From: Geomonas oryzisoli
GTDB lineage: Bacteria; Desulfobacterota; Desulfuromonadia; Geobacterales; Geobacteraceae
Length of the DNA stretch: 64,000 bases
Direction: 5' to 3'
Assembly: GCF_018986915.1 (NCBI RefSeq)
Contig: NZ_CP076723.1
Coordinates: 1,831,501-1,895,500 of the forward strand
The position numbers and the translations under genes were made by a program. The notes beneath the pieces are model-generated. The model was not told the DNA's origin, searched no databases, and saw only the letters and a list, made by a program, of their open reading frames with translations. Positions within the stretch are counted from its first letter, which is position 1, and each line of letters starts with the position of its first letter. Below, piece after piece: positions 23,651-32,524 of the stretch.

Positions 23651-23999
23651 CCAGGCCGGCCCCGTGTCGGGGCCGACCACATCCGCCTTACCCTTCTCTT
23701 TTTCCCCGTGATACCGCCTTCGGGATGGATCCTCACGGAGCCCCCCTCCCAGCCTCCCCCCTCCAGGGGGAGGGGCTTTTGAACTCACAACGGCCTTGCC
23801 CACTGACACAGATCCAGTCCTCACAGAATGTTTACGAAAGTTGTTCTTTTGTATCGTTTTATAAAGTTGATTCTCATTGACTTGTGATAGTGAAAGGGTG
23901 TAATTGAAGTTTGCCTATTCTAAGCCTCAAGTTCCCTGTGCCAATGCCGACCTAGTCAATGTGACATTTGAGCTTTAGCACTCTTCCTGGAGGATCTGC
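23651..23999. other. Gene-free interval with hairpins
   Basis: The first part holds a strong GGCCCCG/CGGGGCC hairpin (23658-23674) that may end the hypD transcript. At 23742-23777 there is a second C/G-rich palindrome of the CCCCCTCCAGGGGGAGGGG kind. The AT-richer second half contains TTGACT (23877-23882) followed 18 bases later by TAATTG, a weak promoter candidate for the cheR operon. No coding frame is evident. Confidence 0.5.
23658..23674 (+). terminator. GC-rich hairpin after the hypD operon
   Basis: Perfect arms GGCCCCG and CGGGGCC with a TGT loop, 8 bases after the stop codon. A T-rich run appears only about 15 bases later, so termination efficiency is uncertain. Confidence 0.4.
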
Positions 24000-24836
24000 T
24001 TGGGTGAGCCGGCAGTCGAGATACTGAGTTTTCTCACCGATCATTTCGGGGAAGATTTCCAGTCCTATTCCCAATCCCTTGCGGAAAAGCGCATCGCCGA
24101 GCGGATGAAGCAGCTTCGCTTTACCGCACTGGCTGAGTATCGCGAGTTTCTTAAGGCCGATCCCGACGAACCCGCCTATCTTTCCCGCATGCTGCGCATC
24201 AGGTTCAGCAGCTTCTTCCGGGACCCGCTCCAGTTCGAACTCTTGAAATCGCAGGTCATCTCCAGCCTGCTCCCGGTCTCCACGCAGGGGGGCTTTTTGC
24301 GCGCCTGGTCCGCCGCATGTGCCGGCGGCGAGGAGGCCTGCTCGCTCGCCATCATCATCGACGAGACATTGCAACTGCTCGACGTGTATCCCAAGGTGCA
24401 GATCTTCGCCACCGACGTGGCCGAGGACGCGCTCGAGGAGGGGCGGGCCGGATATTACGGGGCGGGAAGCCTGGGCGGCGTGACCTTGCAGCAGCTTAAG
24501 GCCTACTTCACCCCCGACGGCAGCGGCTACCGGATTTTGCCCAGAATCCAGTCCATGATCAGCTACGGCCGTCATGACCTGCTCGATCCCCATACCTACG
24601 CGCCCCCCGAATCCCTGTTCGGCGGCTTCGATCTCATTTCCTGCCGCAACTTCCTCATGTACCTCGACCCGCAGGCCTACCTGAGGGTATTCGACAACCT
24701 GTTCCGCGCCCTGAACCCGGGAGGCGTGCTGTTTCTGGGCAAGGCCGAATCCGTCCCCGAGCGCTACCACAAGCACCTGGTGCGGATCTTCGAATGCGGC
24801 AACCTGTACCGCAAACAGCTCACCGGGAGGACCTGA
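24000..24836 (+). CDS. CheR-type protein methyltransferase
   Basis: SAM-dependent methyltransferase of the chemoreceptor-glutamate class. The 278 residues contain the N-terminal helical domain (about 1-75), the FFRDP motif in RIRFSSFFRDPLQF, SAM-binding AWSAACAGGEEACSLA, ATDVAEDALEEGRAGYYG, and the catalytic segment FDLISCRNFLMYLDP. The start is TTG at 24000, set by GGAGG six bases upstream; no ATG or GTG is in frame nearby. Its TGA overlaps the ATG of the next gene (TGATG). No chemoreceptor or CheB is present, so the substrate may be non-chemotactic, perhaps the adjacent kinase. Confidence 0.9.
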   Translation: MGEPAVEILSFLTDHFGEDFQSYSQSLAEKRIAERMKQLRFTALAEYREFLKADPDEPAYLSRMLRIRFSSFFRDPLQFELLKSQVISSLLPVSTQGGFLRAWSAACAGGEEACSLAIIIDETLQLLDVYPKVQIFATDVAEDALEEGRAGYYGAGSLGGVTLQQLKAYFTPDGSGYRILPRIQSMISYGRHDLLDPHTYAPPESLFGGFDLISCRNFLMYLDPQAYLRVFDNLFRALNPGGVLFLGKAESVPERYHKHLVRIFECGNLYRKQLTGRT

Positions 24837-25981
24837 TGCGTGCCGTGACGAGATGTCTGTCGATCGCCCTGCTGATCTCGTTGTTGATGCCGCTTTGGCT
24901 GTGCGGCTGTTCCCGCAAGGACGACGACCGCGGCGCTGCCGGGAAAGGGGCGGCGGCCGACAGGTACGCCGGGTACCGCTTCGGCGGAGACGAGGTGATC
25001 GACCTGGGCTCGCAGCCGCTCACCCTGCCGGAGGGGGCGGTGGCGGAACTGGTTTCCCGCGATGCCGTCCTCGCCTCCCGGCTGGCCGACGGCGGAGTCT
25101 CGGTGCGGGTGCATCCCTTCTTCAAGGGGAGGGATCTGGCCGAGTTCCTCAGTTCGGGGAAGCTCCAGGGGGGCATCTTCGCGGACATGCCCGCACTGAC
25201 TGCAGCCGCCACCGGCGACTTCGTCTGCGTCGGACTCCTGAAGCAGGGCTTCGCCACCATCATCTCCAGAAAACCCATGCTGGTGCGCGAACTGAAAGGG
25301 AGGCGGGTGGCGACGGGGCTTGGATCGGCCGCCCATTTCACCCTGCTGAGCGCGCTGCAAAACGAGGGGCTGAGCGAGGGGGACATCACGCTGGTGCCGA
25401 TGGAGGTAAGCGACATGCCCAACGCGCTGGCGCAGGGGAAGATAGATGCCTTCAGCGCCTGGGAGCCGACGCCGACCCTTGCTTTCGCCGCCCACCCCGA
25501 GTACCACATGGTGCACAAGGGGGTGAGCTACGGCTTTCTCTGCCTGCGGCGCGACTTCGTCCGCAGCCACCCGGACCAGGCCCGGGAAGTTGCCGCCGCC
25601 GTGGCCAGAGCGTGCGCCTGGATGCGCGGCCCCCACGGGCTCGAGCAGGCGGTCGGCTGGACCGCCGCATCGGCTGCGCGCCTGCAGGGGGCGCCCTTCC
25701 TGGTGCCGCGGCCCGCGATGGGGACCATCGTCCGCAACGACCTGCTCAACGTACCCGGTGCACCGCGCATCACGGCGACGCTGCTGAGCGAAGACGGGCT
25801 GCTTTACAAGAAGTTCACCTTCCTGAAGCGCACCGGAAAGATCCCTGAAAGCACACCGTGGGCCAAGATGCGCGACTCTTTTGATACTGAAATGATGCGG
25901 CAGGTCATGGCCGAGGGCGACCGGTTCGCCCTGCAACGATTCGACTACCGCAACCCTGACTCTTCGGATGGTGCTCAATGA
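24836..25981 (+). CDS. Substrate-binding lipoprotein (NMT1/SsuA/NrtA-like)
   Basis: A 381-residue periplasmic binding protein of the nitrate/sulfonate/taurine type (fold of ABC-transporter receptors). The signal peptide ends in the lipobox LCGC (22-25), with Cys25 as the lipidated residue. Later segments GRRVATGLGSAAHFTLLSAL, MPNALAQGKIDAFSAWEPTPTLA and ISRKPMLVREL are typical of the family's two-lobe ligand site. No permease or ATPase gene follows. Instead it overlaps the cheR gene by one base and the hybrid kinase by four (ATGA), so it probably acts as the ligand-sensing partner of the kinase. The ligand is unknown. Confidence 0.85.
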   Translation: MRAVTRCLSIALLISLLMPLWLCGCSRKDDDRGAAGKGAAADRYAGYRFGGDEVIDLGSQPLTLPEGAVAELVSRDAVLASRLADGGVSVRVHPFFKGRDLAEFLSSGKLQGGIFADMPALTAAATGDFVCVGLLKQGFATIISRKPMLVRELKGRRVATGLGSAAHFTLLSALQNEGLSEGDITLVPMEVSDMPNALAQGKIDAFSAWEPTPTLAFAAHPEYHMVHKGVSYGFLCLRRDFVRSHPDQAREVAAAVARACAWMRGPHGLEQAVGWTAASAARLQGAPFLVPRPAMGTIVRNDLLNVPGAPRITATLLSEDGLLYKKFTFLKRTGKIPESTPWAKMRDSFDTEMMRQVMAEGDRFALQRFDYRNPDSSDGAQ

Positions 25982-28900
25982 AAAGACTGCTCTTGCCGAC
26001 GCTGAAAGGGCGTCTGGCTTTCTGGTTCACCGCGATCTGTCTCGTCCCGCTGGCGGTGTTCACCACGGCGATCTATTCGCAGCGGGTGCAGCTGGCACGG
26101 TCGCTGATGCTGGACAAGCTCTCTGCAGTCACGGCGCTGCGCCAGGACCAGATCAACTCGATGCTCGACAACCTTTTAAGCGACGCTTCCACGTTGGGAT
26201 CGGGAAAATCGGTGCTGGTCGCGGCGCAGGCGCTGATGGCCGACCCCGCCGCCTGGTCCGGCGCCGCCGCAACGGACAGTCTTAAGCTGCTGCGCGGCTA
26301 CCAGGACGAGTACGAGCCGGTCGCCGACGTCTCCGTCGTTGCGGAGAACGGCACCATCCTGCTCAGCACCGATCAGGCCAGGAGGGGGCACCGGGTCGCC
26401 CGACCCGAGATGATCGTCACCGCCCTCAACGACGCGGTGCCGGTGATCGGCGAGGCGTACCTGCTGGGTAGCGAGGTGAACGCGAGCCTCGACATCGCCG
26501 CGCCGATCAAGAAGGGGGGGGGCGAGGGGGGCAGGTCTGCCGTTGTGGTGCGCTACAACCTGCGCAAGCTCCTCAGCGTCACGCTGGAAAACAGCACCGG
26601 CATGGGCAAGACCGGAGAGGTCGTGCTGGTCGACCGCAACGTGCGGCCCCTGATCGAGCTGCGCGGCATCCCCAATGCCGTGCTCAAGGTGAAACTGACC
26701 GGCAAGCCCGCGCTGCTGGCGGCAGGGGGGCAAAGCGGCATCGCCCAGACCATAGACTATCGCGGCGTCGACGTCCTCTCCGCCTATTCCCACATCCCGC
26801 GCACCGGCTGGGGGCTGGTCTGCAAGCAGGACTCTTCCGAGGTCCTGGCGCCGATCCGGCGGGCTCTCTACCTCACCTACGGCCTGGCCGCCGTCATCTC
26901 GCTGCTGGTCTGGGGCTTCGCCCTGAAGCTCGCCGGCGGGATCTCCGCACCGCTGGTCAAGCTCTCCGAAACCGCGAACGAACTGGGGGAGGGTCACTAC
27001 GAGGCGCGCGTCGAGGCGGAGGGGACTCTCGAGCAGATCTCGCTGGCCGGTTCCTTCAACGCCATGGCCGATACCCTGCAGATGAAGATGGCGGCGCAGC
27101 AAGGGTTCGCGCGGTTGTCCGAGCACCTGGTCGATGCGGTGAGCCTGGACGATTTCTTCAAGAAGCTCCTCCCCGCCTTCGTCGACGTTACCGGCGCCAG
27201 GATGGCGACCGCTTTCGTGCAGGACGGCGCGGGCGACGACTTCGTTCCGGCACACGCCATCGGGGCAGACTGCGCCAGGATGCGCCGCTGCAGCCGGTCG
27301 CAGCTCGAGGGGGAACTAGGCATACTGCTCACCTCGCGCAGGATCGCGCGCTTCTCCCCCGGCCCCGGCGGGGAGTCCCTGCGCTTTGTCACCCCCTTCG
27401 GCGAGATCGTCCCGGCGGAACTGGTGACGGTGCCGGTAGAGGCCGACGGGGAGCTGCGGGCCTTCGTCTCGCTCGCCTCGGAACACCCGTTTCCGCTTTG
27501 GGTGCACGACACGCTGGAGATGGTCCGGGTGCCGCTTGGCTCAGCCTTCTCCCGGGTGGTGGCGGCCGAGGACGTGCGCCGGCTCGCCTCAGAGCTTGCC
27601 ATCAAGAACGCAGAGCTGGTGCAGCAGTCCGAGGAACTGGTGCAGCAGTCCACCGAGCTTGCCCAGCAGTCGGACGAGCTCGCCCGCCGCAACCGGGTCC
27701 TGGACCAGCAAAAACAGCTCCTCGAGGAGGCGACCCGCCTTAAGAGCGAGTTTCTTTCCAACATGAGCCACGAGCTGCGCACGCCCCTCAACTCGGTGCT
27801 GGCGCTGTCGCGGGTGCTGGCGGTGCAGGGCGCGCAGCGGCTCAGCGAGGAGGAACGCGGCTACCTGGGCATCATCGAGAAAAACGGCAAGCATCTGCTC
27901 TCGCTGATCAACGACATCCTGGATCTCGCCAAGATCGAGTCGGGTCGCCTCGACCTCTTCATGGAGTCGGTGGAGCCGGCCAAGGTGGCCGCCGAGGTGG
28001 TCGACAGCCTGGCGGTGCTCGCACGCGAGAAGGGGGTAGCCCTCTCGCTGGTCGTGCCCGAGCCGCTCCCCCCGATGCGGATCGACGTCAAGAAGCTGCG
28101 CCAGATGCTGCAGAACCTGGTGGGGAACGCGGTCAAGTTCACTTCCGAGGGATCGGTCACCGTGCGCCTGACCGTGCAGGCGCAGGAAATCGTCTTCGAG
28201 GTGGCGGATACCGGGATCGGCATCGCCCCGCGTTACCTGGAGAGCATCTTCCACGAGTTCCGCCAGGCCGACGGTTCCACCTCGCGCTCCTACGAGGGGA
28301 CCGGGCTCGGGCTCGCCATTGTCAAGAAGAGCGCCCTTTTGCTGGGAGGGGACGTCGGCGTCACCAGCGAGGTCGGGAAGGGCTCCGTCTTCACCCTGCG
28401 TCTGCCGCTCGACTGTGCCGGCGGCGAAGCGGTCCGGGAACCCGCCCCGGAGGCGGTACCGGTGCAGGCGTGGCAGGCGCCGCAGCCCCAGGTGAGATCC
28501 GTACTGGTGGTGGACGACGACCAGGAGGCTGTGTCCCTGATCACCGCTCACCTGGCCCAAGCCGGTTTCGACACGTTAAGCGCCCTGAACGGGCCGGATG
28601 CGCTGCGGCTTGCCCGCGCCCACCGCCCCTTCGCCATCACCCTCGACATCATGATGCCCGAGATGGATGGGTGGGAGGTCATGAGGGCGCTCAAGGAACA
28701 TCCCGAAACCGCCGATATACCGGTTATGATCATCTCCCTCTCCGAGGACCGCGCCACCGGCGTCGCCCTGGGAGCGGTCGGTGTGATCAGCAAGCCGGTC
28801 GGCAAGGAACAGCTCATGGACGCCTTCGCGCGCCTCACCGGCGCCGGGTGCCGCCTGGTGCTGGTGGTCGACGACGCCGAGTACGACCGCTTCTTCCTCG

Positions 28901-30069
28901 CCTCCCTGTTCAAGGAGCAGGGGCTCGACGTGCTGCTGGCCGAGAGCGGCCCCGAGGCGCTCGAGCTGGCCGTCACCGATCACCCCGACCTGATCACGCT
29001 GGACCTCCTGATGCCGGGGATGGACGGCGCCGCGGTGCTGGACCGGTTGCGGTCGAACTCGTCCACGGCGGACATCCCGGTGGTGGTGATCACCTCCAAG
29101 GAGCTCTCCCACAGCGAGCTGGAGCGGCTCTCCAGCGGTGTGAGTGCCGTCATCTCCAAGAACGGGCTTGAGCGGCGTGCGGTCCTGGACGAGCTGGTCA
29201 GGAGCCTCAACCGCCTCGGGTGGCGGCTGCCGCAGCGCGACCCCGGCCAGGGGGCCCGGATCCTGATCATCGAGGACAGCGAGGCCGCCACCGTGCAGCT
29301 CCGCTTCGCCCTCGAGTCGGCCGGGTTCCGCGTGGATGCCGTGTCGGGGGGGCGTTACGCGCTCACCTACCTCAAGTCCCACGTACCCGACGGCATCGTC
29401 CTCGATCTGATGATGCCGGAGGTGGACGGTTTCCAGGTGCTGGAGGCGGTCCGTGCCAGCAGCCTCACCGCCGCCGTGCCGGTGATGGTGATGACCGCCA
29501 AGACGCTCTCCCCGGGTGAATTCGAGCGGCTCAGGGGACTGCAGGTGCGCCAGCTGGTGCAGAAAGGGGACGTCGAGCTCCAGGAACTGCTGCAGCGGGT
29601 CTACGAGATGCTGGGGTGCGACAATCTGTTCCGGACGGGGAGCGGCTCCGCCCCTCCCGCGCGGCCGGACGCACCGAAGTGGGAAGGAAACGGCTCCGTG
29701 CTGGTGGTGGAGGACAACCCGGACAACCTGGTCACCCTGAAGGCCGCACTGGGAGGGAAGTACCCCATCGTGGAGGCGTGCGACGGAGCCGCCGGGCTCG
29801 ATGCCGCCCGGAGCGCGCCGCCGTCACTGATCCTGCTGGATATGCACCTGCCGGTGCTGGACGGCTTCACGGTCCTGAAGCGGCTCAAGGAAGACCCGGC
29901 CACGGCCTCCGTCCCGGTGGTGGCGCTCACGGCGAGCGCCATGGCCGGGGATCGCGAGAAGGTGCTGGCGGCGGGGTGCGCCGGATACCTTTCCAAGCCT
30001 TACCAGCCCGAGGAGCTGCAGGAGCTGGTCGCGAGTTTCCTTGCCCCGCAGGGGGCGGACCCGGTGTAG
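25978..30069 (+). CDS. Hybrid sensor histidine kinase with four receiver domains
   Basis: A 1363-residue membrane sensor. TM1 lies at about 13-32, followed by a periplasmic Cache-like region, TM2 at about 298-318, and HAMP to about 372. A GAF-like segment (380-530) and a heptad coiled coil built of LVQQSEE/LVQQSTE/LAQQSDE units come next. The HisKA domain has phospho-acceptor His598 in SNMSHELRTPLNS, then HATPase with DTGIGI and GTGLGLAIV. Four REC domains start at about 840, 959, 1094 and 1239. All keep the phospho-acceptor Asp in (L/I)xLD, but REC2 and REC3 lack the usual Lys-Pro near their ends (SKNG and QKGD). The start overlaps the binding-protein stop by four bases. Confidence 0.92.
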   Translation: MKRLLLPTLKGRLAFWFTAICLVPLAVFTTAIYSQRVQLARSLMLDKLSAVTALRQDQINSMLDNLLSDASTLGSGKSVLVAAQALMADPAAWSGAAATDSLKLLRGYQDEYEPVADVSVVAENGTILLSTDQARRGHRVARPEMIVTALNDAVPVIGEAYLLGSEVNASLDIAAPIKKGGGEGGRSAVVVRYNLRKLLSVTLENSTGMGKTGEVVLVDRNVRPLIELRGIPNAVLKVKLTGKPALLAAGGQSGIAQTIDYRGVDVLSAYSHIPRTGWGLVCKQDSSEVLAPIRRALYLTYGLAAVISLLVWGFALKLAGGISAPLVKLSETANELGEGHYEARVEAEGTLEQISLAGSFNAMADTLQMKMAAQQGFARLSEHLVDAVSLDDFFKKLLPAFVDVTGARMATAFVQDGAGDDFVPAHAIGADCARMRRCSRSQLEGELGILLTSRRIARFSPGPGGESLRFVTPFGEIVPAELVTVPVEADGELRAFVSLASEHPFPLWVHDTLEMVRVPLGSAFSRVVAAEDVRRLASELAIKNAELVQQSEELVQQSTELAQQSDELARRNRVLDQQKQLLEEATRLKSEFLSNMSHELRTPLNSVLALSRVLAVQGAQRLSEEERGYLGIIEKNGKHLLSLINDILDLAKIESGRLDLFMESVEPAKVAAEVVDSLAVLAREKGVALSLVVPEPLPPMRIDVKKLRQMLQNLVGNAVKFTSEGSVTVRLTVQAQEIVFEVADTGIGIAPRYLESIFHEFRQADGSTSRSYEGTGLGLAIVKKSALLLGGDVGVTSEVGKGSVFTLRLPLDCAGGEAVREPAPEAVPVQAWQAPQPQVRSVLVVDDDQEAVSLITAHLAQAGFDTLSALNGPDALRLARAHRPFAITLDIMMPEMDGWEVMRALKEHPETADIPVMIISLSEDRATGVALGAVGVISKPVGKEQLMDAFARLTGAGCRLVLVVDDAEYDRFFLASLFKEQGLDVLLAESGPEALELAVTDHPDLITLDLLMPGMDGAAVLDRLRSNSSTADIPVVVITSKELSHSELERLSSGVSAVISKNGLERRAVLDELVRSLNRLGWRLPQRDPGQGARILIIEDSEAATVQLRFALESAGFRVDAVSGGRYALTYLKSHVPDGIVLDLMMPEVDGFQVLEAVRASSLTAAVPVMVMTAKTLSPGEFERLRGLQVRQLVQKGDVELQELLQRVYEMLGCDNLFRTGSGSAPPARPDAPKWEGNGSVLVVEDNPDNLVTLKAALGGKYPIVEACDGAAGLDAARSAPPSLILLDMHLPVLDGFTVLKRLKEDPATASVPVVALTASAMAGDREKVLAAGCAGYLSKPYQPEELQELVASFLAPQGADPV

Positions 30070-30105
30070 CAGGCGGTGTCAGTATCCCGAAAGGACCCAG
30101 TGATC

Positions 30106-32094
30106 ATGAAGCTTCTTGCCATCGACGACAACCAGGACAACCTACTCACCCTGAGCGCGCTGCTGAAGACCTTTTTACCGGAGGCACAGCTGATCACGTC
30201 CCAGTCGGCGCAGGACGGGATTCGGCGGGCCGCCATGGAGGCGCCGGACGCCATCCTGCTCGACATCCAGATGCCGGGCATGGACGGCTTCGAGGCCACC
30301 CGGCGCCTGAAGGCTGCCGCTTCTACGCAGCACATCCCGGTCATCCTGGTTACCGCCCACCGAAGCGACTCCACCTGTCGCGTCATGGGGCTTGAGTGCG
30401 GCGCGGACGCCTTCCTCTCCAAGCCCTTCGACGAGGCGGAGCTGGTGGCCCAGATCAAGGCGATGGTCAGGATCAAGCGCTCGGAGGACGCCCTGCGCCA
30501 TGAGCGTGACTCCCTGGAAGCGCTGGTGCAAAGAAGGACCTCGCAGCTGTTGCAGGCGAACGTCGAGCTGCAGCAGAACCTGGAGCGGCTGGCGCAGAAC
30601 GAGGCCCGCTATTCGCGCGCCGTGCGCGGCACCAGCGACGGCCTGTGGGACTGGGACCTGGTCAGTAACGACTACTACTATTCACCCCGCTGGAAGGAGC
30701 TGCTGGGCTTTGCCGACGACGAGCTTGAGAACCGGCCTGAGACCTTCTTCGACCGGCTCCACCCCGACGAGCGTGCCGAGGTGCAGGAGTCGCTCTGCGC
30801 GCACTTCCTGGGGCACACCCCCTTCGATCAGGAGATCAGGTTGAGGACGCGGGGGGGAGAGTATCTGCGGGTACGCTGCCGCGGCCAGGCGGAATGGGAC
30901 GGAGCGGGGGAACCGGTCCGGATGTCGGGCGCGATCACGGACATGACCGAGCGGCAGCTCATGGAGGAGCAACTGCGCCAGGCCCAGAAGATGGAAGCCA
31001 TCGGCCAGCTGGCCGGCGGGGTCGCTCACGATTTCAACAACGTCCTCACCGTCATCGCCGGCTACGCCAACATCCTCAAGATGGACCTCGGCACGGAGAG
31101 CCCTCAGCACGAGTTGGCGGACCAGATCTCGGCGGCCGCCGAGCGCGCGGCGCAGCTCACCCGCGGACTGCTCGCCTTCAGCCGCAAGCAGGCGATGAAC
31201 CAGCAGCGCTGCGACCTGGGGGAGATCGTGCACCGCGTCGAACAGTTCCTGGGGCGGGTCATCGGCGAGGACATCCAGCTGAAGACCGAGACCCTTCCCG
31301 AACCGCTGCCGGTGCAGGTCGATCTGGCCCAGATGGAACAGGTACTGATCAACCTGGCGGCCAACGCCCGCGACGCCATGCCGGGGGGCGGCGTCTTCAC
31401 CATCGCCACCGGGGTACGGGACGGCGAAGGTCACGGCTACGGCGACCCGGCCGGGCGCTGCGCGGTCATCATCGTGGCCGACAGCGGGGAGGGGATGGAC
31501 GACGAAACCAGCCGCAGGATCTTCGAGCCTTTCTTCACCACCAAGGAAGTGGGGAAGGGGACCGGTCTGGGGATGGCCATCGTCTACGGCATCGTCCAGC
31601 AGCACAAGGGGAACATCAGGGTCAGCAGCAAGCCGGGGGAGGGGACCGTGTTCACCATCGAGCTACCGCTGGCCGAAGGGAGCGCGGCGCTGGAATCGGT
31701 GCTCAATCCGCAGTCGCTGCCGCAGACCGGGACCGAGACCATACTGGTCGCCGAGGACGATCCCAACGTGCGCAGCCTGGTGGATATGGTGCTCACCCGG
31801 CACGGTTACCAGGTGATCCTGGCGGAAGACGGCGAGGAGGTCGTGCACCGCTTCGCCGCCCAGCAGGATGGGATAGAGCTGGTCCTGATGGACATCATCA
31901 TGCCCCGCAAAAACGGCATCGAGGCGTACGCCGAGATCAAGAAGATCCGGCCCAAGACGAAGGTCATCTTCACCTCGGGGTACACCGCGGATTTCATACA
32001 GAGCCGGGGGATGCAGGAGGGGGTCGAACTGATCATGAAGCCGGTGCAGCCGGTGGAGCTGCTGCGCAAGGTGAGGGAGGTGCTGGAGCGTTAA
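30106..32094 (+). CDS. REC-PAS-histidine kinase-REC signalling protein
   Basis: A 662-residue cytoplasmic protein. It starts with a receiver domain ([10 protein letters not shown], then [12 protein letters not shown]), a short coiled coil and a PAS domain (about 165-285, [17 protein letters not shown]). The kinase core follows, with His308 in [17 protein letters not shown] and ATP-site motifs [10 protein letters not shown] and [13 protein letters not shown]. It ends with a second receiver carrying [13 protein letters not shown]. The HDFNN-type H-box matches the NtrB-like/hybrid class. ATG at 30106 has AAAGGA ten bases upstream; an in-frame GTG at 30100 is an alternative. It lies 36 bases after the quadruple-REC kinase and probably takes phosphate from, or competes with, it. 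Confidence 0.9.
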   Translation: MKLLAIDDNQDNLLTLSALLKTFLPEAQLITSQSAQDGIRRAAMEAPDAILLDIQMPGMDGFEATRRLKAAASTQHIPVILVTAHRSDSTCRVMGLECGADAFLSKPFDEAELVAQIKAMVRIKRSEDALRHERDSLEALVQRRTSQLLQANVELQQNLERLAQNEARYSRAVRGTSDGLWDWDLVSNDYYYSPRWKELLGFADDELENRPETFFDRLHPDERAEVQESLCAHFLGHTPFDQEIRLRTRGGEYLRVRCRGQAEWDGAGEPVRMSGAITDMTERQLMEEQLRQAQKMEAIGQLAGGVAHDFNNVLTVIAGYANILKMDLGTESPQHELADQISAAAERAAQLTRGLLAFSRKQAMNQQRCDLGEIVHRVEQFLGRVIGEDIQLKTETLPEPLPVQVDLAQMEQVLINLAANARDAMPGGGVFTIATGVRDGEGHGYGDPAGRCAVIIVADSGEGMDDETSRRIFEPFFTTKEVGKGTGLGMAIVYGIVQQHKGNIRVSSKPGEGTVFTIELPLAEGSAALESVLNPQSLPQTGTETILVAEDDPNVRSLVDMVLTRHGYQVILAEDGEEVVHRFAAQQDGIELVLMDIIMPRKNGIEAYAEIKKIRPKTKVIFTSGYTADFIQSRGMQEGVELIMKPVQPVELLRKVREVLER

Positions 32095-32232
32095 ATGCCC
32101 CACCGCTTGATTACGAAATCTTACATTAAAACAAATTATTCTTATCGATTTCCTCCTTTTTTGTGTGGGAATATGCAGCCGACTTGATCCCGCATATCAC
32201 GCATAAATTGATGTCTTTATATGGTTTTCCCT

Positions 32233-32262
32233 AAAACCGCCTCCCGGTCGAGGCGGTTTTTT
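32233..32262 (+). terminator. Rho-independent terminator of the sensory operon
   Basis: AAAACCGCCTC and GAGGCGGTTTTTT form an 11-bp stem with a six-base loop and terminal T-run. Confidence 0.9.
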
Positions 32263-32457
32263 CGTTTCAAGTATTCCAATACTACGATTTTTGAGTGGAA
32301 CGGATGATGCTCTGATTGGGGTTAACTGCCCACCGATTGGGTGAAGCTCCCGTATCGGTGTTGGATGTGTTGACGGTTAAGTCGTTGTTCCAATTGACTT
32401 AAATTGTTAAACATCCCGGCGGTCTATTTTGAATTTGAGTTTTTATCCTGTTTTCAA

Positions 32458-32498
32458 GCTGAGTGGTTTACCCCAACGGGTGGGATAAATCCCTCAGC
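32458..32498 (+). promoter_or_regulatory. Structured leader immediately before the cytochrome ribosome-binding site
   Basis: Outer arms GCTGAG and CTCAGC enclose GGTTTA/TAAATCC and ACCC/GGGT, allowing a long, almost continuous stem. It ends 10 bases before AAGGAGG. It could stabilise the messenger or regulate initiation; no known family is recognised. Confidence 0.4.
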
Positions 32499-32524
32499 GT
32501 CACTCAAAAGGAGGTAGAACGAAA

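Larger units (their letters stand above)
32095..32524. other. AT-rich intergenic region and cytochrome leader
   Basis: Contains the terminator of the upstream sensory operon (32233-32262), then about 190 bases with two hairpins (32333-32358 and 32458-32498) before the ribosome-binding site AAGGAGG of the cytochrome gene. I found no convincing sigma-70 or sigma-54 promoter and no match to the GEMM cyclic-dinucleotide riboswitch core GACGCAAAGC. Confidence 0.6.

Noticed and set aside
24836-25981. Component of a complete nitrate/sulfonate ABC transporter
   Set aside because: No permease or ATPase gene lies nearby; both neighbours are signalling genes that overlap it.
32263-32524. GEMM (c-di-GMP/cGAMP) riboswitch before the multiheme cytochrome
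   Set aside because: Expected in Geobacter cytochrome leaders, but the conserved core GACGCAAAGC and the tetraloop-receptor pattern are absent.
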